64,000 nt of DNA from CAUTNA01 sp964371145 (GTDB lineage: Bacteria; Pseudomonadota; Alphaproteobacteria; Rs-D84). The DNA is taken from NCBI GenBank assembly GCA_964371145.1, contig CAYJKO010000002.1:45456-109455 (forward strand), in the 5' to 3' direction. The notes under the pieces are model-generated. The model had not been told where the DNA came from. It was given only the letters and a program-made list of their open reading frames with translations, and did not search any database. Positions 36,096 to 45,784 of the stretch are shown here, one piece after another (the stretch's first letter is position 1; the number at the start of each line of letters is the position of its first letter). The position numbers and the translations under genes were made by a program.

Positions 36096-36446
36096 TTATT
36101 TATTATTTATATATTTTGCTCTATTATAGGCTTTCACCATATCTTTGGTTTTTTCTCTTTGAATTCTGAATTTATGACGTTTCAAAATAGCAAACAATTT
36201 TTCATTTGGATTTTTTATATAAGTCGTTCGTTCAGCAACCCAATCACTCCATTCCACCAAACATACTTTACCTGCCTGCTCCAAATTGTCATCTATCACC
36301 CTTTCCAATTCTGGGCTGTAATCCAGTGTCGCCAATAATGCATCTAATTCTTCTCTGTTATTATTTGGAAAATGAAAATCCCAATATTCTTCAAATATTC
36401 CCTGGATTAAATCATCTATTTTTTTAAATTTTTGTACATCTATCAT
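36096..36446 (-). CDS. Hypothetical protein, 116 aa
   Basis: A soluble, helical, charged protein with no signal peptide. Distinctive pieces are FEEYWDFHFPNNNREELDA, EWSDWVAERTTYIKNP and a basic C-terminus (KRHKFRIQREKTKDMVKAYN), so nucleic-acid contact is conceivable but unproven. It stands alone between two ACCGGC hairpins. No family recognised. Confidence 0.6.
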   Translation of the reverse strand: MIDVQKFKKIDDLIQGIFEEYWDFHFPNNNREELDALLATLDYSPELERVIDDNLEQAGKVCLVEWSDWVAERTTYIKNPNEKLFAILKRHKFRIQREKTKDMVKAYNRAKYINNK

Positions 36447-36504
36447 TCAACACACCTTTTATTTTTGTCAATATAAATATACTATTAATATTATAATAGT
36501 CAAA

Positions 36505-36538
36505 TAAAAACCGGCAAATTGCCGGTTTTTATTTTTTA
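36505..36538 (-). terminator. Terminator of the acyl-CoA ligase gene (ACCGGC type)
   Basis: ACCGGC-aaatt-GCCGGT hairpin with A/T-runs, just downstream of the ligase stop on the minus strand. Confidence 0.8.
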
Positions 36539-36544
36539 ATCCAA

Positions 36545-38119
36545 TTATTTTTGAATTGGATATTTACCATCTATCAAATTTTGACGCACAACGTGGTGGC
36601 GCACTTTTTGAGTACTGGTCAAAGGCAAATCATCTGTTGTAATTGCGAAATGGGTTACCCATTTATAGCTGGCTACTTTTTTATTTACCGCTGCAATTTC
36701 TGATGCCATTTTTTCTAATGTCACGCCTTCTTCTACGCTGAATACGGCATATGACACAGTTTTATTTTTTACTTTGTGTTCGAACACAGCAACGTTTTTA
36801 ACGCCTGGCAAAGTGATATACATTCCTTCTAATTCATCAGGGTATACATTTTTACCGGAATCAAGTACGATAACCAATTTTTTACGGCCGGAAAAATGTA
36901 ATTCTCCGTTTGGATCCATAAATACAAGGTCACCTGTGTTAAAGAAACCTTTGTCGTCAAAAACTTCGGCATTTGCAGCATCATTATTTAAATAACCGCC
37001 GAACACCTGATGTCCACGAACCCACAAAGTTCCAACACCGTCTTCGTTTTTATCACGGATATCGACTTCGTTATTTGTAATCGGGCCACCGAACGCAAAA
37101 GGATATCTTTTTTTATTTGGTTTAGAAATACAAATCGGCCCAACAGTTTCTGTCAATCCATAACCTTGGATAAAAGTCAAACCCAATCTTTCATAGAAAG
37201 TTTCAACTTCTGGTTTTGTTGCGGCCCCACCTGCGATTAACATACGCACGCGTCCACCGAACACATCCAAGATTTGTTTTTGAACTTTTTTAACCAATCC
37301 GCCCAATCCCATTTTTTCTAAATCTTTTCCGTATTTCAACACGAAAGATACCAACCACCATTTTTTCTTCGCGCGAACCCCGTCGATAATTTTATTACGG
37401 AATACTTCCCATAAACGTGGAACAGCCGGGATAACTTGTGGACGGAATTTTTTGAAATCGTCCAAGATATCTTTCGGATTAATTGTTGGTTGTAATAACA
37501 CACCTGCTCCGAAATGAACAGATGCCAAAATTTCAACTGCGAATCCGAACACGTGATACATCGGTAAAAATCCGTATAAAGTATCCCCCGGGTGAATCCA
37601 TTCTTTCATATCTTCTAATGAATTTGCACATTCTGTTAAATTGAAATGTGTCAATGGAACAATTTTCGGAGTCCCTGTTGAACCTGATGTAAATGATAAA
37701 GTTGCAATATCTGTTGATTCAACATTTGCACCAACGGCCGCCGTTTTAGATTCATCTTTTGATTCAATATCAAAGAATGTAAATTTATCAGTTTTGAAAA
37801 AGAAAGATTTTTCAGCCATGATTAATTTGCAATCTACCAATTGGGCCATATTGTTATATTCAAATGGGGTCAGATTAGTATCCAACATTAAACATTTTCC
37901 ACCCAAATACCAAATAGCAAATAAAGTAATTGGAAATTGTGGAATGTTATGAGATAAAATTCCAACTGCATCGCCCTTTTTAACACCTTGGTCAATCAGA
38001 GTTGCTGCGCGTTTTTTTACTAATTCTAAAAATTCTGAGTATGGCACTTTTTCACGTACCAAGAAAAGATTATCCGGATATTTTGCCGTTGTCTTTTCTA
38101 ATAATTGAAACATGTTCAT
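36545..38119 (-). CDS. AMP-forming acyl-CoA (or acyl-ACP) ligase
   Basis: The 524-aa member of the ANL superfamily activates a fatty or other carboxylic acid as an adenylate. Motifs: TLSFTSGSTGTPKIVPLTH (phosphate loop, about 143-161), GFLPMYHVFGF, IQGYGLTETVGPI and FFNTGDLVFMDPNGELHFSGR with KLVIVLDSGKNVYPDELE. The C-terminal swing domain is present. The short N-terminus and overall form suggest a long-chain fatty acid ligase; the substrate is not determinable. Single gene with its own terminator. Confidence 0.9.
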   Translation of the reverse strand: MNMFQLLEKTTAKYPDNLFLVREKVPYSEFLELVKKRAATLIDQGVKKGDAVGILSHNIPQFPITLFAIWYLGGKCLMLDTNLTPFEYNNMAQLVDCKLIMAEKSFFFKTDKFTFFDIESKDESKTAAVGANVESTDIATLSFTSGSTGTPKIVPLTHFNLTECANSLEDMKEWIHPGDTLYGFLPMYHVFGFAVEILASVHFGAGVLLQPTINPKDILDDFKKFRPQVIPAVPRLWEVFRNKIIDGVRAKKKWWLVSFVLKYGKDLEKMGLGGLVKKVQKQILDVFGGRVRMLIAGGAATKPEVETFYERLGLTFIQGYGLTETVGPICISKPNKKRYPFAFGGPITNNEVDIRDKNEDGVGTLWVRGHQVFGGYLNNDAANAEVFDDKGFFNTGDLVFMDPNGELHFSGRKKLVIVLDSGKNVYPDELEGMYITLPGVKNVAVFEHKVKNKTVSYAVFSVEEGVTLEKMASEIAAVNKKVASYKWVTHFAITTDDLPLTSTQKVRHHVVRQNLIDGKYPIQK

Positions 38120-38213
38120 TTATTTTTTCCTTGCTTGTAATTATATTGGACAATGTGTATTATATTATAAGATAAGAAGAATGCAAACCAGAAAATGAAT
38201 AAAAGGACATTTT

Positions 38214-38981
38214 ATGAAAATATTGACTTTGAATATAAATTCCGTTCGTGCGCGTGCAGAAATGTTAATAAAAACATTGAAATCCGGGGAATATGACACA
38301 ATTTTATTACAAGAAACCAAAGTTGAAAATTCATCATTTCCTTTTATCTTGTTTGAAGATCTGGGTTATAACATAAAAATTATGGGTCAAAAAAGCTGGA
38401 ACGGAGTTGCGGTATTTTCAAAACATTCTATCGAAGACGTTATATTATCTATGCCAAATTATGCGGACACAAACGCGCGATTTATTGAATGCGTAATAGA
38501 TGGTCGCGTTCGTATTATCAATACATATATGCCAAACGGAGAATCAATTGATTCACCGAAATTCCCATATAAAATCGAATGGATGACGAACTTTACAAAA
38601 TATATTGAACAATATTTAAACAGCGAAGAAGCCGTTATAATCGCGGGCGATTTTAATGTTGCAATCGAAGACCGCGACATTTGGAATCCGAAAAATTATT
38701 TGGGGTCATCTATTTCTGCGCCAGAAGCGCGCGACATTATGCAACAATGGCTGGACGCTGGTTGGTTGGATACATGGCGTCATTTTCATCCAACGGATAT
38801 CGGATTTACATGGTATGGATATCGCGGCGGAGATACCGTTGGAAAAAACCAAGGTCTGAGATTAGATTATTTTATGTTAAATAAAACAGCAGCAAAAATG
38901 GTTAAAAATTGTGAAATAGATATGGAACCACGATTGTGTGAAAAACCATCCGATCATTGTGGATTAATGTTGGAAATTTAA
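38214..38981 (+). CDS. xth: Exodeoxyribonuclease III / AP endonuclease
   Basis: It cleaves at abasic sites and trims 3' ends in base-excision repair. Active-site motifs of the EEP fold: LNINSVRARAEML (Asn), ILLQETKVENS (metal Glu), NTYMPNGES, IIAGDFNVAIEDRDIWNP (Asp/Asn), LRLDYFML and KPSDHCGLMLEI (catalytic Asp-His). 255 aa, full length. AAAAGGA lies upstream of the ATG. It converges on addB. Confidence 0.96.
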   Translation: MKILTLNINSVRARAEMLIKTLKSGEYDTILLQETKVENSSFPFILFEDLGYNIKIMGQKSWNGVAVFSKHSIEDVILSMPNYADTNARFIECVIDGRVRIINTYMPNGESIDSPKFPYKIEWMTNFTKYIEQYLNSEEAVIIAGDFNVAIEDRDIWNPKNYLGSSISAPEARDIMQQWLDAGWLDTWRHFHPTDIGFTWYGYRGGDTVGKNQGLRLDYFMLNKTAAKMVKNCEIDMEPRLCEKPSDHCGLMLEI

Positions 38982-38990
38982 AAAATTTAA

Positions 38991-41483
38991 TTAATCATCA
39001 CGACGGGCAAAATCGTCATATTCTTGATATTTTTGATTACCGGTTTCCCTGTATTCGTAAATCGCAAAATCTTTTGAATATTGCATTAATAATTCTGTTA
39101 CTTTTTGAACGGCCACATCAATCATTTCTGCGGTCATATCTTCATCATATGAAATTTCTTTTTCATTATTGTTTTGCAATTGCAAAAACTTAATTACCGG
39201 TCTTTTTGCACTTTTTTCAATTGGAAAACCACCCGATTGCAACATAAAAGCTTCTATCGGCAATTGCGGCATATTACCTTCTTTTAATTGGCTTTTGTTT
39301 GGCGCTGCGCCCGTTTTTACATCCGCCACAACCCCATCATAAACTATATCTGCACGCGCACGAATATTACGCCCCGCAATTCGACAATGACCTTCTATTT
39401 CAAAATAAATTTTATCACCCGCAGATTGTAAAAATTTCACAATTTGGGGCGCCATTTTTTTGAATCTTCGTTGCCAAAAATAAAACAATATACTGTCTTT
39501 TGGTAAAACGTCTTTTGCAAAATTTTCTAATTCATTTACGATTTGTTCTTCTGTTTTTCCAATCGCATTTTCAACAACCGAATGCACCATATTTCCGAAA
39601 TCACGTTGGTCCAAATTTTCCCATTCATCTTTTATCGGGCGTAATTTCAAAATCTTTTTTACATAAAAAGCATACGGGTTATGAATTAACAATTCCAAAT
39701 CCGTTACATATAAATTTGATTTTTGTGCAGGCGGATTTGGCGCCGCATAATTCAAAGGATTTTTTTTAACATCCATTTTATCCAAAACGCGCGATAGAAA
39801 TTCTGTATTTTTTGAAATTGATTTTGCGCATACATTTACGCGCGATAAAAATCTGGATTCTATTGTACCAGATGTGCCAGATGTTTTACTGCGCAACCAA
39901 AATACATTTTCTGCGCATGATAAATTCATAAAATCCAAAGCCATCAAAGAAACTTTACGTGCGGGTGGTGGCAAACCTATTTTATTTGTAACAGATAATG
40001 GCAACCATGGGTTTTCATAACCCAATGCCGGAAACATTCCGTCATTCAAACCGGTTAATATAACAATGTCCGCGGTTTGCATTCTGGATTCAACCGTACC
40101 CAAAACTTTTACAATCGCCCCATCATTCATTTGTCCGCGAACGGATATAGTTTTAAGAACATCTTTTATAAATAAAACACTGTCCCATAAATTTAAAATT
40201 ACATTGTGTTTTAATAAAACATCAGATAAATTTTTTATCGATTCCCATACCGCAATACTGTCATCTGATTCTATATCAAATTCAGGCTTGAATGAATCCG
40301 AATTTTTTTCATAACAATTTTGTAACGCTTTGAACAAATCGAAATTGCATTTATTGTATTCTGTATCGAAAACCATATCTTTGTTTTCAATTGCGTCTTC
40401 TAAAAAATTTAAAACCGCACGTCCCGCATATGTCATATTTCCCGATATTCCACCCGAAAAATCAGACGATATATTTTTCTTTTCCAATGCATAAAATATT
40501 CTGGTGTTTGCGGCAGCATCCGGTGTTATAACCAAAACAGATTTATTATGTGATTTTGCATATTCTGCAATTTCTGCGACAACGTCCGCCTCTCCGGCTT
40601 CGTTTTCTGTTTCTATTAATTGTTGTTTTAAATCAACATCTGTTTTAATTCCAGAATTAGAAAAAGCTGTATTAAAAAAATCTATATCTGAATTGCCGAC
40701 ATCCAAAGTTTTTATATCGGATAAATTTTTATTCAAAGATTTAATAAATTTATATTCTGAAAAATATGGATTTGTTGGTAATAAAAATTCGTTTTCATTT
40801 CCCGATATTTTCCCCGGCAAAATTATATATCCATTATCCATATTTGCGATATGTTGCATTAATTTGGCGGCAACAGGGACACTGGCGGTGGATCCGCAAA
40901 CAATTATTTTTTCATAATTTTTTAATAATTTCACCCACCCCAAAACACCCGCGTTTCTGTGTTGTACTTTTGTAACACTGTTCCCCAAAACGGCTGGAAA
41001 AACTTTGGTTAATATATCTAAAAATTTTGCTTTGTGTTTAAAATGTTTTGCGTATTTTTCATCGACCAAATCTATAAAATTTATTTCATCTGGATTGATA
41101 CCTTCGTTTTCGATATAATCCAGCATTCGTAATAATTGTGTCGCCAAAGGCAAAGCCACAGAAAAACTGGAAATAGCATCATCCGCCATTAATAATTTGG
41201 TTAATAAAACAATTCTTTCAGTATTCGAAATAACATCCACATCAATTATGTCGGACTCGCCATCGAACCCCTCTTCCCCCAACGGCACCAATTCTGGCAA
41301 TATAACGCCCGCCCCTAATTTTTGGACAAACATATTAGTGACGGATTTCACGCTGCGTCGGCTGGGCAAAAAAATCAGATTTTTTGAATAATCTTTTTTT
41401 TGTGACTCTCCGATTATTTGCCATAATCCATCTAAAATTTTTGCAGGATTTGAAACGTTGAAAATATTATAATTTGTAACCAA
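38991..41483 (-). CDS. addB: Double-strand break repair protein AddB
   Basis: AddB works with AddA as a helicase-nuclease that processes broken ends. At 830 aa it is shorter than the roughly 1,000 aa common in alphaproteobacteria. The N-terminus carries NLIFLPSRRSVKSV in place of a canonical Walker A. The C-terminal PD-(D/E)xK nuclease core is visible: ARADIVYDGVVADVKTGAAP followed by QLKEGNMPQLPIEAFML. addA is not next to it: exonuclease III converges on the gene's end. Its start overlaps engB by 17 nt. Confidence 0.9.
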   Translation of the reverse strand: MVTNYNIFNVSNPAKILDGLWQIIGESQKKDYSKNLIFLPSRRSVKSVTNMFVQKLGAGVILPELVPLGEEGFDGESDIIDVDVISNTERIVLLTKLLMADDAISSFSVALPLATQLLRMLDYIENEGINPDEINFIDLVDEKYAKHFKHKAKFLDILTKVFPAVLGNSVTKVQHRNAGVLGWVKLLKNYEKIIVCGSTASVPVAAKLMQHIANMDNGYIILPGKISGNENEFLLPTNPYFSEYKFIKSLNKNLSDIKTLDVGNSDIDFFNTAFSNSGIKTDVDLKQQLIETENEAGEADVVAEIAEYAKSHNKSVLVITPDAAANTRIFYALEKKNISSDFSGGISGNMTYAGRAVLNFLEDAIENKDMVFDTEYNKCNFDLFKALQNCYEKNSDSFKPEFDIESDDSIAVWESIKNLSDVLLKHNVILNLWDSVLFIKDVLKTISVRGQMNDGAIVKVLGTVESRMQTADIVILTGLNDGMFPALGYENPWLPLSVTNKIGLPPPARKVSLMALDFMNLSCAENVFWLRSKTSGTSGTIESRFLSRVNVCAKSISKNTEFLSRVLDKMDVKKNPLNYAAPNPPAQKSNLYVTDLELLIHNPYAFYVKKILKLRPIKDEWENLDQRDFGNMVHSVVENAIGKTEEQIVNELENFAKDVLPKDSILFYFWQRRFKKMAPQIVKFLQSAGDKIYFEIEGHCRIAGRNIRARADIVYDGVVADVKTGAAPNKSQLKEGNMPQLPIEAFMLQSGGFPIEKSAKRPVIKFLQLQNNNEKEISYDEDMTAEMIDVAVQKVTELLMQYSKDFAIYEYRETGNQKYQEYDDFARRDD

Positions 41484-42024
41484 TGATTCCTCGTAAAATA
41501 TCTATACCTGTTTTTTTCTCGGCGGACGTCGTAACAATTTCTTCTATCATAGCCGGATGATCGGTATGTTTAATTTCCATTTGTTTTTCTTCACGAATTC
41601 TTTTGTCTTTTTTTGTATAAATAATTTGAAAAGGCACACCGTGCGCATCACAAAATTCCATTAATTCTATATCGGAATTTTTAACTCCGACGCGTGAATC
41701 TATTAAAATAAATAAACGAGACAGCTGGCTGCGATTTAACAAATATTCTTCTAATCTTTCCAACCAACGCAACGAGTCTGTTTTTGATACTTTTGCATAT
41801 CCATATCCCGGCAAATCCATAATCATAAAAGAATCATTAAAATTAAATAAATTCAAAGATTGTGTACGCCCCGGTGTTTTAGAAGTACGAGCAATAACGT
41901 GTCCCGCAAATGCATTTATTAAAGATGATTTTCCAACATTACTGCGCCCGATAAAAGCATATTCAACTATGTTTGTTTTTGGTAATTGTGAAACTTTATC
42001 AAAGCTTCCCATAAATTTAATCAT
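41467..42024 (-). CDS. engB: Ribosome biogenesis GTPase EngB/YihA
   Basis: This GTPase assists large-subunit assembly. Seen: G1 GRSNVGKS at 26-33, RTSKTPGRTQSLNLF (G2), DLPGYGYAKV (G3), TKKDKR (G4). 185 aa, typical. It lies 13 bp after rsmI and overlaps addB by 17 nt, so rsmI-engB-addB is one operon. Confidence 0.96.
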   Translation of the reverse strand: MIKFMGSFDKVSQLPKTNIVEYAFIGRSNVGKSSLINAFAGHVIARTSKTPGRTQSLNLFNFNDSFMIMDLPGYGYAKVSKTDSLRWLERLEEYLLNRSQLSRLFILIDSRVGVKNSDIELMEFCDAHGVPFQIIYTKKDKRIREEKQMEIKHTDHPAMIEEIVTTSAEKKTGIDILRGIIGYKL

Positions 42025-42037
42025 ACGCGTATTCCTT

Positions 42038-42823
42038 TTATTTATCTAATAATCTTTTGTATGCTTCTTTTTTTGAAATTCCACTGCGAGCTGCAACCTC
42101 GGCGGCAGCTGATTTTGTGGACGTTGCCACAACATCATTTACGATATCTGAAATTTCACTGTCGCTTAATTTTATTTCAGGCGCCGGTGACACAACAATA
42201 ACAATTTCACCCTTTGGCGGTTTGATATTCATCAATTCAGCCGGATATCCAATAATTGTTTCTTCGTACATTTTTGTTATTTCGCGAACGATTGCGATTT
42301 TACGTTCAGGCATAACGCGAGCGAATGCAGAAATTGTTGTCATGATTCTATTTGGGCTTTCGTAATAAATAATTGTGTGACGAATTTTATTATCAGCAGA
42401 TAATTTTTTTTCATCGAAAAAACCGCAAAATGTAAATCGATCAGTTGGAAATCCAGATAATGCCAATGCGGTAACGCACGCAACCGGACCCGGAACTGCA
42501 AACACATCAATGTTGTTTTCACGGCAAGCACGGATCAATTTAAACCCAGGGTCGCTGATAGTTGGCATACCTGCGTCCGACACCAAAGCAATTTTTTCAC
42601 CCGCTCGCATTTTTTCTATTAAATTTGACGCAGAATCATTTTCATTATGTTCATGAAAAGATATTTTTTTTGTATTTATTTCAAAATGGCTGGCCAATTT
42701 TCCGAAAACGCGTGTGTCTTCTGCGGCGATTAAATCCACATTTTTCAAAGTTTCAATAGCTCGCGGGGAAAAATCTGATAAATTCCCGATTGGTGTTCCA
42801 ACAATATAAAGACCTGATTGCAT
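42038..42823 (-). CDS. rsmI: 16S rRNA 2'-O-ribose C1402 methyltransferase RsmI
   Basis: The 261-aa tetrapyrrole-methylase-fold protein methylates C1402 in the ribosomal P site. Motifs: GLYIVGTPIGNLSDFSPRA, AEDTRVFGKL, SDAGMPTISDPGFKL, VPGPVACVTALALSGFPTDR. Slightly short at the C-terminus compared with E. coli (286). It is divergent from an LppC-type lipoprotein gene, the usual rsmI/lppC neighbourhood. Confidence 0.95.
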   Translation of the reverse strand: MQSGLYIVGTPIGNLSDFSPRAIETLKNVDLIAAEDTRVFGKLASHFEINTKKISFHEHNENDSASNLIEKMRAGEKIALVSDAGMPTISDPGFKLIRACRENNIDVFAVPGPVACVTALALSGFPTDRFTFCGFFDEKKLSADNKIRHTIIYYESPNRIMTTISAFARVMPERKIAIVREITKMYEETIIGYPAELMNIKPPKGEIVIVVSPAPEIKLSDSEISDIVNDVVATSTKSAAAEVAARSGISKKEAYKRLLDK

Positions 42824-42860
42824 TTTTAATCCTTTTATTGTACAATGATACTAATAAAAA

Positions 42861-44507
42861 ATGGATAATTCAATGTTTATAAAAAAAATTTTAAGCCTGA
42901 CAATGGTTGCAACTATAATTTCTGGATGTTCTACTCAAAAAGATTGGAACAGCAATTATGCAAACAATCCAATCGGAACGCCTGAATCTATTGGCGAAAC
43001 ATCCGCACAATATTTATATGGAAACATTCAAGACGTGAATTCATTGTATGCAAAAAACAATGTATCAGATGGCATTGAAATAGAATCTGTTAAAAATGTA
43101 TCTGTATTATTACCAACATCTGGTGATTATGAAAAATTCGGAGACAATATAAAAGATTCTATTGAATTGGTTTTCTTTCAATCACCAGATAAAAATATCG
43201 CAGTAAACTTTTATGATTTATCCGGCACCACATCCGAAAAAAAAGATGTAATAGACCAAGCTTTATCTTCAAACCCAAGCGTTATTATCGGACCTATTTT
43301 TGCAGAAGAAGCAAAAATGATTCGCAGCAAAAAATCACCTGAAACACCGGTAATTTCATTCACATCTGACACAACCGCTTTGGGAAATGGTGTTTTAAGC
43401 ATAGCGTTAATCCCATCTCAAAGTATTGAAACAATTGTGTCATTTGCAAAATCAGAAGAACGTAAAAATATGATTATTTTTGCGCCAAACACCCAATCCG
43501 GCAAATGGATGGCGGGTGCCGCTGAACTATCAACAGAAATATATGACATAGAATTAGATGGATTATTTTATTATGAACCCGGAAACACAGATTCTATGAA
43601 AACGGCTGCATCAACCGCCGCTATGTACAACACCCGTATGGCTGCAAACACAAAAGCGCGTGAAATATTATCAAACATAATTGTTAACGAAGAATTAAAC
43701 AGAGATGAAAAAGAAGATTTAGAAAAACAATTAGAAAATATTTCTAAAATGGAAACTACTGGTAAATTACCATATGATTCAATTTTGTTTTTGGGCGATT
43801 TAAATGATTCTCAAACAATCACATCTTTCTTGCGTTATTATGACGTTGCAAAAAAAGATGCGGCTATTTATGGCACCGCACTGTGGGATGTGCCAAACAA
43901 AAATTACGACATGTCTATGTCTGACGCAAAATTCGCGGCTTTGCCCGGGATGAGCCATAGATTTATACAAACACATAAACAATTATCAGACACCGACCCA
44001 TCTCGCATAGATTCATTCGCATGGGACGCCGCGGTTGTTGCAAAAAATATGTTGAAATCTGACAAAACATATGGCGATTTTTTAATGAACCCATCGGGCT
44101 ATATTGGTAATGATGGTTTATTTCGCTTTCGTCCTAACGGAGAAAATGAACGTGCATTAGAAATCAAAAATATAAATAACAATGTTTTAAAATCATCTGC
44201 GCAAAATTTTAAATTACAAATGTATAATTTACAAACAAATAAAATATCAAACGCGCGCGCAAAAAGATTATCTGCAAACAATATAGACGTTATGGAATTC
44301 ATAACTGTTCCAAACAGATATTATGATAAATACGCAATTACGTCCATAGACGAATATAAAGATTATGTAAAAAATGATATGGCAGAAATTCCAGAATACA
44401 TTGTCCCAGATGACGCGTCGGACGCAACAGTATCTGAAAATTTTAAACCTATAAATTTAGATAATGTAAAAAAAGAATTAATAACGGAAATTGAAATAAT
44501 CGAATAA
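42861..44507 (+). CDS. LppC/LpoA-type penicillin-binding protein activator lipoprotein
   Basis: The 548-aa protein has a lipoprotein signal with lipobox ISGC (Cys near residue 23) and a periplasmic-binding-protein-like core: VSVLLPTSGDYEKFGDNIKD, NPSVIIGPIFAEEAKMI and TPVISFTSDTTAL. Related LpoA proteins activate PBP1a from the outer membrane. The start may instead be ATG 42873 (MFIKKIL), which has GGA 8 nt upstream and gives a cleaner signal peptide. It is divergent from rsmI and ended by an ACCGGC hairpin. Confidence 0.85.
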   Translation: MDNSMFIKKILSLTMVATIISGCSTQKDWNSNYANNPIGTPESIGETSAQYLYGNIQDVNSLYAKNNVSDGIEIESVKNVSVLLPTSGDYEKFGDNIKDSIELVFFQSPDKNIAVNFYDLSGTTSEKKDVIDQALSSNPSVIIGPIFAEEAKMIRSKKSPETPVISFTSDTTALGNGVLSIALIPSQSIETIVSFAKSEERKNMIIFAPNTQSGKWMAGAAELSTEIYDIELDGLFYYEPGNTDSMKTAASTAAMYNTRMAANTKAREILSNIIVNEELNRDEKEDLEKQLENISKMETTGKLPYDSILFLGDLNDSQTITSFLRYYDVAKKDAAIYGTALWDVPNKNYDMSMSDAKFAALPGMSHRFIQTHKQLSDTDPSRIDSFAWDAAVVAKNMLKSDKTYGDFLMNPSGYIGNDGLFRFRPNGENERALEIKNINNNVLKSSAQNFKLQMYNLQTNKISNARAKRLSANNIDVMEFITVPNRYYDKYAITSIDEYKDYVKNDMAEIPEYIVPDDASDATVSENFKPINLDNVKKELITEIEIIE

Positions 44508-44535
44508 AAAACCGGCAAAAAGCCGGTTTTTTTTA
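44506..44535. terminator. Bidirectional terminator (ACCGGC type)
   Basis: ACCGGC-aaaaa-GCCGGT hairpin with A- and T-runs between the convergent lipoprotein and HD genes. Confidence 0.85.
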
Positions 44536-44538
44536 ATA

Positions 44539-45192
44539 TCAATTAAATTTTACATCATAATCAGAATTCCAATCAAACCCTTGTTTTACAAAATTTTCTT
44601 TTTGTTTTTCTTTAAAAATATTTATTATTTCTTTGTATTTTGGATGCTGTGATAATTCTTTTAAACCATATTCCGCCCCCGCTTTGATATAATCATATTC
44701 GTCTTTTGAAATATCCGCATTTATCATTTGAGATATAGTTTCCAATCTGTCACATAATTTTACAAATTTAGACTCATTCGTTTTTTGTTCTTCGTATTCA
44801 TTCCATATATCACGAAGAGATTTTTTTATTTCATCCGGTAAATAACCTGTCATTAAATTTAAAGCATCCAATTCTTTTTGATGTTTTGATATTTTTAATT
44901 CAGGATTTTTCAAAGCTTCATACGCATCTGTATCACCTGCGATTGCTTCTGGTAAATCGTGCACGGTTATCATTTTATAAATTTTCGCAATATCCATATC
45001 CACAATTTTATAATATTCAATTATCAACATCGCCAACAATCCAACAGAATACGAATGAGCCGCAACATTATCTGATATTATATTACCAAATTTATCCGCG
45101 CCAATTATTCCCCATGGTTCGCCATTCCATCTGGTTTCTTTTTTCAAATTTTCTGCAATTTTCCAAAATTTATAAATATCTGTCATGATCAT
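44539..45192 (-). CDS. HD-domain phosphohydrolase (YfbR-like nucleotidase candidate)
   Basis: The 217-aa protein carries an HD metal site: His in NVAAHSYSVGLLA, the HD pair in ITVHDLPEAIAGDTDAY and Asp in KLCDRLE. This layout matches the YfbR/HD_3 group, which dephosphorylates deoxynucleoside monophosphates, but substrate is not proven. Soluble. The next 53 bp are AT-rich; the repeat array begins at 45246. Confidence 0.82.
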   Translation of the reverse strand: MIMTDIYKFWKIAENLKKETRWNGEPWGIIGADKFGNIISDNVAAHSYSVGLLAMLIIEYYKIVDMDIAKIYKMITVHDLPEAIAGDTDAYEALKNPELKISKHQKELDALNLMTGYLPDEIKKSLRDIWNEYEEQKTNESKFVKLCDRLETISQMINADISKDEYDYIKAGAEYGLKELSQHPKYKEIINIFKEKQKENFVKQGFDWNSDYDVKFN

Positions 45193-45343
45193 AACCTTTT
45201 AATTTTTATTAATTATAAATTAAAAACCAAATGTTTTGCAACAATATCTCATGACTCTATCACAAAAAAAATACCGTATGTTTTTTGGTGTACGTTGCTG
45301 GATTGTTAATTCCCACGAATGCATTCGCGGGTCCCTTTCCCCT

Positions 45344-45443
45344 NNNNNNNNNNNNNNNNNNNNNNNNNNNNNNNNNNNNNNNNNNNNNNNNNNNNNNNNN
45401 NNNNNNNNNNNNNNNNNNNNNNNNNNNNNNNNNNNNNNNNNNN
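45344..45443. other. Assembly gap (100 N) inside the repeat array
   Basis: Exactly 100 N, the conventional length for a gap of unknown size. The 55 bases before it (45289-45343) are identical to the 55 bases after it (45444-45498), so both contig ends stop within the same repeat head. The true copy number is unknown. ORFs spanning it are artefacts. Confidence 0.95.
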
Positions 45444-45757
45444 TGTACGTTGCTGGATTGTTAATTCCCACGAATGCATTCGCGGGTCCCTTTCCCCTTC
45501 GTACTTTTCCGACTGCATTTTATTTGTCGGCAAAACTTTCGGGTCGAACCTCTGGTTCTCATCTCATGACTCTATCACAAAAAAAATACCACCCGATGGG
45601 TGGTATGTTTTTTGGTGTACGTTGCTGGATTGTTAATTCCCACGAATGCGTTCGCGGGTCCCTTTCCCCTTCGTACTTTTCCGACTGCATTTTATTTGTC
45701 GGCAAAACTTTCGGGTCGAACCTCTGGTTCTCATCTCATGACTCTATCACAAAAAAA

Positions 45758-45778
45758 ATACCACCCGATGGGTGGTAT
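45758..45778 (-). terminator. Terminator of the tRNA-Gly/tRNA-Tyr transcript
   Basis: Perfect 9-bp hairpin ATACCACCC-atc-GGGTGGTAT followed by T8 on the minus strand, 6 nt beyond the encoded CCA of tRNA-Tyr. The same hairpin recurs in the next unit at 45586-45606. Confidence 0.85.
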
Positions 45779-45784
45779 ATTTTT

